Part shown: positions 1 through 13,700 of the stretch, one piece after another | How positions within the stretch are numbered: position 1 is the stretch's first letter | How the letters are laid out: every line of letters starts with the position of its first letter | From: Microcebus murinus | Lineage: Eukaryota; Chordata; Mammalia; Primates; Cheirogaleidae | Length of the DNA: 64,000 nucleotides | Assembly (NCBI RefSeq): GCF_040939455.1 | Contig: NC_134129.1 | Location: 19,666,001-19,730,000, forward strand | Direction of reading: 5' to 3' | Made by a program: the position numbers and the translations under genes | The notes under the pieces: model-generated | What the model saw: only the letters and a program-made list of their open reading frames with translations | Told to the model about the DNA's origin: nothing | The model's database searches: none

Positions 1-981
1 GAGGTTGCAGGATATCAGCCTGTCAGGATACCTCCTTCAATATGAAGAAAAAATGGAATTGGGATATTGTCCCTTAAAAGCCTTTCCAGCAAGGAGCATC
101 TACTTACTATTAATAACAAGTACCCTCTCTCTCCAACCCAATAATCCCATTTTCTGCAAAAAGCTGCATTGAGTGCTGCTCCCTCAGCCTTCTTAATAAC
201 CTGGAAGACTTAATTGGTTTCTTTAACCTTCAAAATATAAAATATTTTTTTCATTAATTGGGCCAAAGATAATCTTTTTAGAACTTTTTAAGAAATGCAG
301 TACTTATGCACTAACATATGAATAACTGGAAGATATTTCCCAAGAAGCTTTAATAGGTAAGAACAATCTGCAAGTATACACACAATGATTACATCAAATT
401 TAAAACCTACTTAAATTTAAAAACCTGTTTCTACTCTAAATTATTTAGTACAGGTTATCTTCTGTATTTTTAGTAAACTTCCCTCAATGTGAAATGGTTA
501 AGCTTATAATCTACCTTGTCATAAATACACATAGCAAAATAATGGAATATGATTTGCCAGATGAATGGATAGGATAATGTATTGGAGTGTAAGTTCTAAG
601 CCCCTCACTGGAGTCTAGTTAGAGGGAACTGCCTGATCAAGATCAACAGACTTTTAGATGTAATTAAAATGTATCAACTGACTTAGTATTCAAATTTACC
701 TTGTCATACTGAAGCTCCCTAAAGAACTTACTTCTGGTTACTCCCAAAGTATTTGGACACATTCTACATCTGCACTGTTCCATAAATAATTGTAAATTGA
801 TATTTTCTAGGTAGTTAAAACTAGACATTCTAAAACATTTCTATTTGCACTATTTCAGTAAACCTATTTTGTATCAGATGGGAACCAAATAGACTTACTG
901 TATCTTATTTAAAAAAAAACTTTTCTAAAGTAAATGAGTTCAAATTAACAAACAACTAGAACTGTGCTTTTTTTCTTTAAG
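1..981 (+). other. GNPDA2: GNPDA2 last intron (partial)
   Basis: AT-rich sequence upstream of the last GNPDA2 exon. I looked for the preceding exon (the segment ending in ..TVKYFK) and did not find it, so the stretch is read as intron. No repeat was recognised with confidence. Confidence 0.75.
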
Positions 982-1043
982 GTTTAATGCATGTGTACAA
1001 TAAACTTGTGGATCCACTATACAGTATGAAGGAAGGAAATTGA
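982..1043 (+). CDS. GNPDA2: GNPDA2 last coding exon (glucosamine-6-phosphate isomerase 2, C-terminus)
   Basis: The acceptor is TTTTTTTCTTTAAG ending at 981. Translation in phase (the first base of the split Gly codon lies in the upstream exon) gives GLMHVYNKLVDPLYSMKEGN and then TGA at 1041-1043. This is the C-terminal tail of glucosamine-6-phosphate deaminase/isomerase, the cytosolic enzyme converting glucosamine-6-phosphate to fructose-6-phosphate and ammonia. The short ending without the longer GNPDA1 tail, and the position next to GUF1, point to GNPDA2. Only this exon is in the window; the catalytic part lies upstream of base 1. It converges with GUF1, as in human. Confidence 0.93.
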
Positions 1044-2900
1044 AGGAGATTGGAGCAAAATTCTTCTTGAACAGAGCACTTTTTTTTTTATAAGTAGCAG
1101 ATGAATTTTCAACTATGCAATGATAAAACATGGGGAATTTTGAAGACTGTCATTTTTGAAGTCCACTATCTATGTTAAACATTCCATATTTAGAATGTAT
1201 ATCACACTAGAGTTCAGAAGTAGTTAGCTCTCAAAATTGATTGGCTATTATAAAATACAGAAAGCCACAGAGCCACCTAGAAAACAGCATAGAAATGAAA
1301 TGTCTGCCATTCAGAAATTTAAAGTCATGTTTAAAGGTAGAGTCTGCATATCAGGTGCCATTGTGGCTTGACTCTAGTGGCATACCTAGATTTTCATATG
1401 TGAATGACAAGATGACACTCCAAACCTTTCAGGTATCAAAACTATCATTGCAAACCTTTACTTTTGGAATGCTGCCTTTGTTTTCTGTGAATTACACACA
1501 TGCTCTCTGCACGTGGTTGCCTTAGTCATCTTCCTACAGTAACATCTAGACATTAAGAGTTATGCCATATATTGTTGGTAAAGGAAATTTGAAGAGATGA
1601 CAGTGCCTAAGAGTACAGTTTACATCCTTTTAGAAAGTATGTGTAAGTGCATGTTTTTTGTGCACCTTCTATAGCACTTTTTTACAAATATGCTCTTATT
1701 TTTGTTTAATGACTTGGGTTCCTGCCCTTAATATAAGTTTCTTGGCAATTATGAGCTTTATATCTAGGAACACACTTGAGATTGTTTTGGAGAATATCTT
1801 ATTGTTAAACTTCATAAATGATTAGCTTTATTCCTTATATATAAAATGTCTGAAAAGAAAATATGAAACATATAAAAGGAATTACTGTAAACTATTGTAG
1901 ATTGACATAATTTGCCTAATCAGATCACAAAAGTATATTGTTTTCTATCTTCAACTCAAATAAAGACTTTAATAAGCAAATAAGTTATCTAAATTTTATT
2001 TCCAGAGGTGAAATTGAAGAATACATGTATTTGATTCCAACAATTACAGTAGCTATGAACCTGCATATATTTTTGGTTTGCTGCCATTACTCAGTTAAGA
2101 GACTTAAAAGACAATGTCCCTGTCTATAGTTTCTCTGCCTGCTTCATGGAAAGTAAAAATGTTCCTTTGCCTTTGTTTGTTCTGCATTTTATAAGCCCAT
2201 CTAGTAGAAGCTGCCTTACTTACGTATCTGTATTGTCTATGTGACTAAAATATAGTTTCTTCAGATTTAAGTAGCAAATTTAAAATAAAAGCAAAACTGG
2301 TAATAGGGTCTTATGGTGAAACAGGGTAAAATATGCTTTAATTCCAGATACTTTAATAGCCTTTATAAATGGTTTTTGAATAACTAGCGAAATCAGCATT
2401 TTCTACTCAGATTATCTGACGATAATTGTTTACTACAAACTGCCCTGCCTTAGATCATATGGTATCATAATGAAAAAGCTAAAGGTACCTGTTTTGGTGC
2501 ATGGTTCGCCAGTTATTTCTGTGCTTTCAACGTCTAGAAGACGACCTCCCCCTCTCCATTTTACTGCCCTTGATATTAGGAGGCTACTTGAAGTCCATGT
2601 CCTCAAGCTTCTCAGCAAACTGCTCTTTGGCCCCTGGAGTAGCTCCCTAACTCCTGAGCTAAGCTGCTGTTAAGCAGAGAACCTAGAAGCCTGTGGAAGA
2701 CATTTCATCAGAGGTGTGAGAGTTGGCCTTTGAAGAAGCAACCCATCCATTGTTGGAACCCTGCTCTGCCAGGCGTGACCTTGGGCAGCACAGCAGTCCC
2801 AGCTTTCAGTTCTCACACTGAAGGAGGGACACGCACAGGGCTCAGCACAGAGGCTGTCACGGTTAAACTCAATAAATAGTGACTATCTTAATACTCATCA
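1044..2900 (+). other. GNPDA2: GNPDA2 3' UTR (end uncertain)
   Basis: Sequence after the GNPDA2 stop codon. Plus-strand AATAAA hexamers that could end the transcript are at 1959-1964, 2284-2289 and 2871-2876. Another at about 999 lies inside the coding exon and is not a candidate. Which site is used cannot be decided from sequence. Confidence 0.5.
2730..2885. repeat. MIR-like fragment (weak)
   Basis: Contains GGAACCCTGCTCTGCC, then GTGACCTTGGGCA, then CTCAATAAATAG, in the order seen in old MIR SINEs. Divergence is high. The terminal AATAAA may serve as a GNPDA2 polyadenylation signal. Confidence 0.4.
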
Positions 2901-4618
2901 TTTTAACGTTTGCCAAAATCTTAGTGGTGATACTAGGTTCTCTGGGGAATACGCTTAGAAAGCACAAAACTCTGAATCACTAAAATCACCTTGGGAAAGT
3001 AGTCAAGGGACAGAAGTTAAGCTTATGCTAAATAACTTGGAAAATGGCTTTCTTCACTATCATTAGTACAAGTAAAACTATTTCCTAAAGAATCATGTGT
3101 TAAAGGTTAAAATTTGGCTTGAAAAAAAAAATGCTAATATTGCTAAAATACTCAATAGCAGACACGCAGTACATAGTATGTCAGGTACCAACTTATAACT
3201 TTCCCTTAGCAATAATGATAGAACATTTTGCTTTAGAAATTGTCTAGCTTCAAAAACACTGTCATTTTCCAAAATACTACTGTCCCGGTGTTTCAGATTT
3301 CATCTGTTCTATATCAGAGCAAGAAGGGAGAGGGAACGTATATGAACTGATTGATTTATGTAACTAGGACTGAGTCCCAGGCTACTTAACTACTACATAA
3401 TTGAAAGTAAATGCCCGCATTATCTCATAACGTAATAACCTAAGTATAAAATTCATCGTTGACAGTCTTCATCCCTAGAATACATTTTCCTCATTCAGTT
3501 CATTCAAGTTAGCAGACAGATATTACTATCAATGGCTAAATTAGTTATTTTGCTGTAGTATAGTCTGCACTCTAAACATGGGACTTATGAGCTTTAAAAT
3601 AGTTGTTTACTGGCTGTCTCAAGTACGTTACTGAACTAAAGTTCAGTCTCTTTAACAATAAAATCTAGGCAATTGTCATTAGTAACAGCTGCTGCTAATA
3701 CAGACACCTGCCATTTTACACAAATGCATTTCAAATGTCAGAAATAAGACAGCTTATTATGTAAACCACCTAGTTTCAGTCTAACACCTGACAAAATTTA
3801 CAAAGTTTTATCAAAAACTAGAGCAGAGGTCTACATAGTATGTCATTTAAGTTTATTGTTTAATGATTCATAAGTATCAGATAAATTGACCCAGCTAACA
3901 AATCTGTCACTTACGGTGATACTGAAAATCCTTTAACTTAAACTAGATGGCATCTTAAGTATGGGGCCTTTTAGGGGCAGTAAGGATAAAAAAAAACATA
4001 TGCCCCAAAATAAAAATTCAGTAAGTCCTTAACAATGTTAACAGGTTCGTGGAAGCTGTTGACTCTGAAAGCACATATAAGGAAACCAGTTTTTTCCTCC
4101 TCAATTGTACAATAAAACCACTTTGAAGGAAACCACCTAGTTCAGGGACCTGATGTATATCATTTCACTTAAAAGTCACAGTTTCCAAGAACCTATCGGT
4201 GTCATTAAGTGAGGACTTAACTATAGTTACAGCTCACTGAGTGCTTACCGTGTCATGTACTCTTATGAAAATTTTAAGATATATTATTTAATCTTCACAG
4301 CAACCTATGGAAGCAGTAGTAGTATAATCTCAGTTTTACTTAAAAAGAGGAAACAAAGGGTTAAGTAATTTGGTCAAGTACACCTTACTAGTGAGTGGCT
4401 GGCACAGAAATTTAAAACTAGGTAATATGGCTTAATCCAAACTCTTACCCACCCACTTCTATGCCCATTCAAAGAAAAGACAGATTATTAAAACCTGAAA
4501 ACCCTGAAAGTAACAAGCAAATTTTATAATTTTCATTCGAGTGTCAGCATATAATAAGTTGCTATAAAAAAGATAGTTTTTAATTTATGAAAATTCTTTA
4601 TATTTTCCCAACAATTAT
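2901..4618 (-). other. GUF1: Convergent spacer and GUF1 3' UTR
   Basis: Sequence downstream of the GUF1 stop. On the minus strand AATAAA occurs at 3852-3857, about 770 bases after the stop, and overlapping the stop at 4618-4623. A MIR lies at about 4218-4445. No exon was recognised. Confidence 0.5.
4218..4445 (+). repeat. MIR SINE
   Basis: Diverged MIR: GAGTGCTTACCGTGTCATG, then ATTATTTAATCTTCACAGCA, then a GAAACAAAGGGTTAAGTAA block and a GTGAGTGGCTGGCACAGAA tail, in MIR order. Confidence 0.75.
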
Positions 4619-4756
4619 TTATTTATCAGATTGTGTTTTTAGAACTTTTATAAAAGCTTCTTTTGGAACTTCAATGTTGCCAATTTTCCTCAGTCTTTTT
4701 TTTCCTTCTGCTTGTCTCTTCAAAAGTTTCATTTTTCGAGTAATATCACCACCATA
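4619..4756 (-). CDS. GUF1: GUF1 exon 17 (C-terminus)
   Basis: [20 protein letters not shown], then [20 protein letters not shown] and TQSDK, stop TAA. This is the basic RNA-contacting tail of the LepA C-terminal domain. Acceptor ATTTTTCAG. Confidence 0.97.
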   Translation of the reverse strand, partial: YGGDITRKMKLLKRQAEGKKRLRKIGNIEVPKEAFIKVLKTQSDK

Positions 4757-7700
4757 CTGAAAAATATTAAAAAATGGAAGTGTAAACCACTCCAAAGAAA
4801 AACAATTACAGCATACAATTACATAGGGCATCAATACAATCATGGCCTTACAAAATTATTATCCATCAAGTAGACATCTGCAAAGTTATCACTCTAATGT
4901 TCCTAGCAGATCCTGATTTTACTACCGTCTTCAAAGAATGATAAGGCCTTTATTTTGGGGGGGATGGAGATGATGATTCTCAAGGAAACCCAGTACTACA
5001 ATATACATGTCAAGGAAGAATTATCACACTCATTACAATGATTCCAGGCTTGGAATTTTGGATTATATAACTACAGTCTCTTAATCACATTAAGCATATA
5101 TGTGCCAGAAACTATTTCTAAGCATTTTAGAAAAATACTTTATCATCAATTCTCACAATAACTGAGTTAAGAATAATTTCTTAACAGCTGAGACAGCAAA
5201 CTTTGGCAAAGCAATGTAGGAGAGGTATATTTCCACCTCTTCTCATTGTAAGAGATAGCCATTGTCTCCAAAATCTTCCATTATATTAATATATTTAGAT
5301 CAACAAAACATGTTGCCCAGACCATAGAAATATTTGTTATAAAATCCTTCCTTAAGTAGTATTACACAAGAAACAAAAACCAATACTCCCTTTGATTTTA
5401 AACCTATAAAGCAGTTACATTATAAAGTAGAATAAGTATAGCTAGATACGTACACATTTTGCCAAAACATTTTTCCTATAGGGTTTCACACTGTAAAAGA
5501 GGAAATTTTGTTTAAGTATATAATTGCATTATACTGTTTAAAAGCACTTTATTTCCCCAATCTCCCCTTTACTAAAAGATTTTAATGATAGTGTCATTAC
5601 CTATGTAAAACTGCCATAAGCAATTAATTAGATAGCTCAACTGCTCTTAAATTTATTTTCACATACTTGGCATAAAAGGGCATATAAATTCAACATGGTT
5701 CTCAAACATTTTATTAAGGGTCCAGGCTTGTGGTAGTCAGGTTTGATTAGGCCAAATTTAAGCATGCTGTGACCCTGATTGTAAGAATTACACAATGTCA
5801 TTTCTGCTACAGTGGTACACTACAGTAGCAGTATACTGCTACCACTACTACTTCAAAAAATATTAAAAATGGTTATCACCTCATTACTGCCTCCACTAAA
5901 TGTAGTGGGAGTGGCTAGGAAGATAAGGAATATGTTACCAGACATACGCTTTTTTAAAAATAAAACCTATCTCAAGGTAAAACTACTTTTAATACATTCA
6001 TCCCAGCAATTATAAACTAATCTATTTCTATAATGTTTCTGAGAAAAGGTCACTCTACTTTTGAAAACAACTCCATTTTTATGTATTCTTTTTTTTTTTC
6101 CTTAAAGGTATTCTCTACCTCAACAAACTTATGTGAATGACTATTTGCTATTTTAAATTGGATTTTGCAGGATGTTCCTTGGTTATCAACTCCATTCTCC
6201 CTAACCTCTGGGTATTTATGAAACACAAAATCACTAACTGTAGCAAAATAGTGTTAGGAAATGAAATTCACTGCAAATAATGTGCAGAAAATTTATCTCA
6301 AATCTATAAAAATGATGGCAGTATTTCACCACTACCAACACATCAGGTTTGGGTTACAGTAGAATTTAATAGCAATTTCTAACTTTTTATAATTGAGGCA
6401 ATATTTCTGATTTCCCAGATGTCTTACGACCATTAAGGAAAGGAAATGGGAAGCACTGCAAGATACTTCCTGGACTGTTATGAGTACAGCAACTTCAGTG
6501 TTCTGATTTATAAATTACGTTTCACAGAGACTAGTTCCTACAGAAATTAGCCCATCTTCAATGTCTTCTATACCCCATATGAGGTCCCTAATCTAGAAAT
6601 GCAAAGCCTAATATGATATAAGCATTCCCCTGTGATTTACAACTTCACTAAATCCTGCGAAGCAGGGAAGTGATATTAAATGCTTCAGGTAAAAAAAATC
6701 ATAATTTTGTCTTTTGGAAGACAAAACCTTTTAATTTCAGTTTTTATTAGCTTACAAGCTACCTGAAGTGAAGGGGTAAAACCATGAAGAAATTCCTTAC
6801 CCGGAAATTCAATACAGTCATTCATTAAAATGGGTGGAAAATAAAAGCAATTCGTTAAGCCCATCTACTATCAACTGTAAATAACATTACCCAATTACTT
6901 TGAATTACTTATATGTTACACCATCATCACTTAAATCAGTGAAAGTGAGAGTCTGCTTTATCATACTATTTCTAAAAATAATAAAGCTTTTATTATAATA
7001 AAATTGTATAATAATAAAGGCCAATGTTGAGTTAAAATTTTCAGTACTCTATGACTTTCTAGATATATCATTTCTGAAACCAGCAAGGGAACAAAAATGA
7101 ATTTCAACTCACGTTTCTCTCGCAATGATTTTGTTTCCAATAGCAGCTTGAATTGCTATCTCAAACAGCTGTCTAGGAAGAGAATCCTTTAGCCGCTCAC
7201 ATATGCTTTTGCCGACCAAGTGTGCTTTGTCTCTGAGACAGAGAAAATACAACCGTTTACATATCCTAAATAAGAATATTTAAAGTATCTTCTAGTCCAT
7301 ATGTGTAATCAATATAAAGGTAGTTTCTTAAGGAGTTTCAAATGGATCTTATTTATCATAAATATCTCTTATTCTCTGAGTCATGAATGTCTTTTCAGAT
7401 TTTAAAAAAAATGATTACAGAAAATTTGGAAACAGAGAATAAAAATCATTCTTGATTCCCTTTCCTCACCCATTGAAAAACAGTTAACAAACATTTTAGA
7501 ATGTCTAAACATATATCCTTCTAGTAATTTTATACACATTTAATTTGTTTTGTTAGATCATAGTTTGTATATGATATATTCTACTTTATTTAATACACAT
7601 TTTTTCTATCACTACATATGACTCCACATAGTTTTAATGACTTAAAATATAACAGTAATATGGGTGATCAATAATTTATTTGAACCAATCTGCTATTTCT

Positions 7701-10700
7701 TGAACACGTAGAGTATTTCATTTTTATAATTTTTATAAATATGAGAAAACTTTTTGTTACCAATTCTAAATCCATAATTATAAAATTTAAAAAATATTTA
7801 CTTTGTTTTATACAATAAGAAAACATTTCTATAATACTACTGTTTTGGTTATCAAAATTCTATACTTCCACTTCTACTTTTAGCAGTATAGAAAGGGAAA
7901 TGTGGAAAAAGAAAAACTAGTAGAGTGAAATCTATCTTCATTACCTTTGAAAGTCTTTAAAATGTAGCTGTTCAAACAAAAATGTGTAACCAAGAAATAA
8001 AGAAAAACATATTAAAAGCAATTATTTTCATATTCCATGATTAATTTCTATTCAACTTACTTGTGTACAACAGTTACTAATTCCTCTACAATGTTTCCAT
8101 TCAGTAGAACATCCATTTTTACAAGTTCTGCAGTCTGGTAGCCTGCATCTTCATAATCAAAACTAATGAGAAAAACAGTCCAAGTAGTAAACATTATACT
8201 TCTCAAATTACATTTTTCTCTCTTTACAAGATGCCTGTTGTCTGCCCCCTCTAAGATACCCTTCAAAAGAAATCTAACTGTCCACCAAAATATTACATAC
8301 ACAGTTTCATCTGAGTGGATCTAAACATCCTCTTCTTTTTATGTTTATGAAATAAGGGGCAAAAACAACGGGATTGTTATCTAGTGGGGGAAGGAAAGCC
8401 AGACTAGGAAACAGATCTTAAAGACAAATGCCACCTCCTTCCCAGTGTTCCCAGCAGCTGGACTTTAGGCAATGCCGTGTATCAATGGGTCACCCTCAGA
8501 TTAGTGGGTTGGGTTTCTGTTTAGTTTTCTATTACAGTGACAACCCTATGTAAAGATAAATGCTATGGCACTGATAAACAGCCAGTATGAATAAATGAGA
8601 CTTTTTTATTTATTATATGGCTCTTCAGCTTGAACCTTCACAGAGCTTTGTGAGGAGTAAATGATTTAATACATGTAAGCCACTTAGAGCAGTGCCTAGT
8701 TCTTACGTGTTTAGAACAGAGCCTGTCTTAGCAAATATGAACACTTCACTTCAGCTATTCCTTTTAACAGCATGGCCAAAGCTTACAGTGTGAATAAAAA
8801 CAGACATGTTTAAATGTTTAAGTCTAACAAGAAAGAAAATTTCTGTTATGCTTACAAGTCTTCCTTATTATTGATAAGAACATGTATATTCCTATTGTCT
8901 TAATTTTAAAACTGGTGCCTGGAATTATAAATGTTTGATTTCTAAAGATTTTCAGCAGGCAGGTCCTAACTTGCAAATAATACACTCTTTTACCAGATTA
9001 TTGCTTGAAGTGTTGCTTGCTAAAATCCTTTCTTTCTTCAGCAAACATCACTTATTAAACATTTATTGTATAAAAGACACCACTGTAAGTACTATGCAGA
9101 ATACAAAGAGAGAGAAAGACATGGTCCCTAACTTTTAAGTTGTTTATAGCTCCAAATTTTGTTATGTTCAGTACTAAAAAATCTTAAGAATTTATTTTTT
9201 GAAAACAAACCATAATACAAATAGTATTTGTTTCCAAGCCAGCCCAATGGAAACCTAGCCTCTATTCACAACACAGGTATTCTAGTGTTCCTTAGAATGT
9301 AGTGAACACATTTGGAACTCTAAAAAAACCACTGGTGTTGTGGACTGAGGACAAACTACAGTCCTTGTATAAAAAAGGAATCCCTACTCTGACCCAGATG
9401 CAGTAGATTCTTGGCACTGGGTATAAGATAAGTTTTTTCTGATCTTAATCCATGGGAGGTTTACGGCCTTAGCTAGAAGGCCATGGACCATGATGAGTCT
9501 CTTTCTGGTAAGTGTCAAACTGACTATACATGTAAAACAACCAACTTAAAAACCTAAGAGTTATCTTAATTTTGGAAGCTGGAGTATTTTATTTTTATAT
9601 AGTTCAAAACAAACCATATTCTCTCATGTAATATGAAATGTATTTAAGTTTCCAAGATGAAAGATTTTTTAAGACTGCTTGTAACTCAGAAAGTGGTACC
9701 CAAATGGAAACTAAAATTGACTTTTGCTAAAAATATTTACAAACATTAAGCCTAGTAATCACCCTTTTAACTACAGTAATTTTAACATGACATCGCAATT
9801 CATTTTACTTTAAGTTCCACTGCCACTTATTTGCTCAAGGTCTTGTCTGAATGAAGACAAAGAAGAAAAACAATTGGGTGACAAAGTAGAAAAAAATTTC
9901 TCAATACAAACAAACATAAAGAAGATTCCTTGGTATGAAGAGTTATCGTACATGCTGACTCTTCACTGAAAAGCTGATTAAATAATGTTAAACTTCCAGG
10001 TCACTACAGCATGTTCATTAAAACACTGAAATTTCTCTGAATGTTATTTTACTGTGTGTACTGTTGTGGCAGTTTTACAGATATGAATGCTCATTTACCC
10101 TCTGTCCTCCCCCAGTATGTTTCATATTTCTTTATATTCTGCTATATACTATTTTGTAATATAAGATTTTAGGATACCAAGGGCATCTAGAATTATTTGC
10201 TCCAACAAAAGATTCCCAGAATGCTATGCACTGAGTTCCTTATTTGTTGTTTAATATTAACTCTCACTTCTATCTGGCTGTTCTCTATATAACCCTATGT
10301 AATGCATAATGGTTTTCATGGCAGGGACCACATATTCCTGGAAAGACCAAGTTATTAAAATGTTCAAAAATGTAAGGGTGCACCTAGCATTTTTTTATAG
10401 ACTGATTACATACTCCTATTTTTCAAATGTAAACAGATGTTCCTGAAATCACACAACATACATTTTGAAAGTGCCACTGAGGTTATAGTAGCTTTTTGAA
10501 ATTATGTATGATTCTGAATCAACAGAGAGAAGGAATACAACTCTCAAAAGGGCACTACTTTTTTCATAAAAAGAAGAGTAATAATTTGATGATGAAACCT
10601 TTTCTCCTATGAGCAAATTATAAGTACTCTGTGACATATTCTAAGCCTTTTTAACCTTAGAGCAGGTGTCCTCAAACTACAGCCCGCTGGCCACATGCGG

Positions 10701-13700
10701 GCCGCCTAGCACATTTATCCAGCCCTCCGGGTGTTTTTGCTGCTGCTGCCCGTCCTGCCTAGCAGCCGACTTGTCCCAGGCCCACAATGCGCACTCCCCA
10801 ATGGTCTGAGGGATAGTGAACTGGCCCCGTTTAAAAAGTTTGAGGACCCCTGCCTTAGAGTATGATTCTCAACCACCTTGATGAGAGTGAAGTATTAGTA
10901 TACTCTGGTGGGTCAATTATTTCAAACAAGTTGTCCTGGCAGCTGAGGTTCCCATTAGTTCTTTACCTAGCATATCCAGAAGATAGGGACTTCAAAGAAT
11001 CATAAAAATCTACCACAATTTCATTCAAAGGGAAGAGATATTTAAGCATAACCCTATTTTCATCAATAAACATCATATTCTTCTGAACTGCTCTTCGAGC
11101 CTAAAAAGGGAAAGAAAAATAAATCAGTTTAATGATAACCTACTCAAATATTGATTTACACTAATACAGAGAGATATAAGTTACCGAGTTATAAATCCTA
11201 ATCATAAAGAGTAGGCAAAATGAAGGATTACTGTGTTTCTTAATAGTCTAGTAAAAACTTGTGAGCAATATTTATAGGGAGAACCATTTTGTATTTCAAT
11301 TACATATACTTGCCACTAAAGCTTTTAGTTCGTCTTAATATAAGTTTTATCTTTCTAAATCACACAGTATTTCATTTAACAGTAAATCAAATATAACTGC
11401 ATACAAAGTCAAAGTCCTAACTTGTTTTACAAAGAAATTTGATTCAAAGAAATTAAGTGACTAAACAAAATTATAGTCTAGTTTGTGATAACAGAATTAA
11501 AACTGAAGTCACCATTTGACACACTTCCTAATATGTGTAACCGTATTTCACACAGGCATTTTCTGAGGAATATTCTGAGGAATATTTCATCACATTTGTG
11601 AATTAAATCATTTATTACAATGTGGCAAGAACTAAAGCAAAGTGGGGCTTGGGTCCCTGAAGTGTAATTATCTTTCAACCTATATTCAATTTCAAGTATT
11701 CAAAATGCTAAAAGAAATTATACTTTTTGCTACTTTGGGATAAATAAGCATCAAATTTCTTTCTTTTGTGCTATAATATCAATTCAGTAAATTAACCCAG
11801 ATCAAAAATACTGATTATATTTTTCTTATTTAAAATCAAAATAGTTGAAAAAGTGTATCTATATACATGTATATAGAAAGTATGAAAATCTTTTATTAAA
11901 TTCAATATGCTCAGCAGAGAGAAATCTTTCAAAACCTGAGTTGAGAACCACCGTTTCAGAGGACTAAAACCATGTTTGTGTTAAACTGTATTACATTTAT
12001 ACCTGGCAAAGCATCATTATTTTTCCAGTGTATTCATCTGGCGTGATAATAGTGCCCAAAACAACTGGCTCCAAATATTCTGTTACTTTTGATTTATCAG
12101 GGAATTGTGCAGGATTGATGATTGTAATTTCTTTTTCCCTATATTCCTAAAAATTAGAAAAATCAACAATAGTTAAAAAGAAATCTTTGCTTTATATTTT
12201 AAAAATTGTCCAATTATAATCATTTACATTAATAATAACAATTATTAATAAAAATTCCAATCACTGACATTTATTAAACACATTTCATGGACCACTTAGA
12301 AGAAGAATGACATTTTAACCTGACCCTTATAAGGTATAATTAGTTTACTAAGTAAATTTTGTTGGGAAGTATTTACCTATGTCAAAGTTAATATTTGTTC
12401 AAAATGAATAGCCTTCCAACTAGATGAAATCTGATATTGTCTCTATCAACATGAAATCCAAAATTTCCCACAACCACAGGAATCAATGCTTCACTTTTTA
12501 CAGGATAAATTGCTTACAAAAATTATAAATGTGCCATATTTCCAACAGTATTTTTATCAGTAACTCTACTTTTTGCTATCAGCAATATACTAGTTTTGAT
12601 AATTTGGAGATTTTTATCAGATTAGGAAAAATACTGCATAAGTTACTTTTCAAAAAGGTTCTCCATCACTAGCCTAAAGGTAATTCAATTTTTATTAATA
12701 CTAATCAATAAATAATTAGCTTTAATAGTTACTCAGCTACTGGTATAGTAAAAAATTCCTCCTGCATTCCCATATACACGTTTAGTTTTCCCTTTTATGC
12801 TGGTGCAAAACAATATACAATATTATAGTACCTTTATCAATTTTGCTGATGAAAGAACAGCCTTATATGGAACAGTAGGTGTTGTCAAAATAACAGATGC
12901 ATTATATTCTTGCTCTAGTCGCTGGTTGAAAACTTCCATGTGCAAAAGTCCAAGAAATCCCAACCTCAGGGAGGAAAAAGACAAAATGTTTATGTCCCAT
13001 GGGCTCTATTTTCTTTGATGAATATATTGTTACTTTGTAGGGGAGGAGTGGAGTTAAGTCATTCAAGCAATCCACATCACAATTAAATGCTAACCTAATT
13101 TCATTAAAGATTCAAATCTTCCATTGGGAATCTATTTTAAATCGGTATAAAACCCACGGAATGTGAATTCACAGTGTGACACAGACAGACATAAATTGTC
13201 TTCAGTTCACTTTACACAAGTAAGAACTACCTTCAGAAATGTTCGAGAGCAAAGCACCATTGAGACTTCACTGTCTATAGAAAATGTGACTTTGTCGCGT
13301 GGGTGAGTCTTACCTCCAGCCTGCACCAAGGGCAAGGCTACTGTCCCGATGGACTGTCACACTGGAGTCATTCAAGGTCAGTTTCTCTATGGCACTCTTC
13401 AGGTTGTTGTATTCAGACTGGTCTATAGGGTACATTCCTGAGGACACAGTGGTTTCTAATTATCACACGTGATAAGCTGCCTACAAAACAAACCTAATAG
13501 GCGGTATCGCCAAAGTCAAAATTAATCATTTGGCTTTCAAATTACTTTCCTGTATTTTACTGACCAAAACATTGGCTTGCTAAAAATCTGAAACCCTATT
13601 AGTAGATAAAAATAGGAGTAGAAATGAAACTACACTGAACTCTCAATTCTTCAGGGTAGATTATTTATCAAAACCAAAGACAAATTTTGCTTTTTTCAAT

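Larger units (their letters stand above)
4757..8060 (-). other. GUF1: GUF1 introns 14-16
   Basis: Apart from exons at 5454-5490 and 7113-7232 this is AT-rich intron. I recognise no repeat, RNA gene or regulatory element in it. Confidence 0.6.

Noticed and set aside
7500..7790. AT-rich stretch with a faint L1-like pattern
   Set aside because: Too diverged to support a family assignment by eye.
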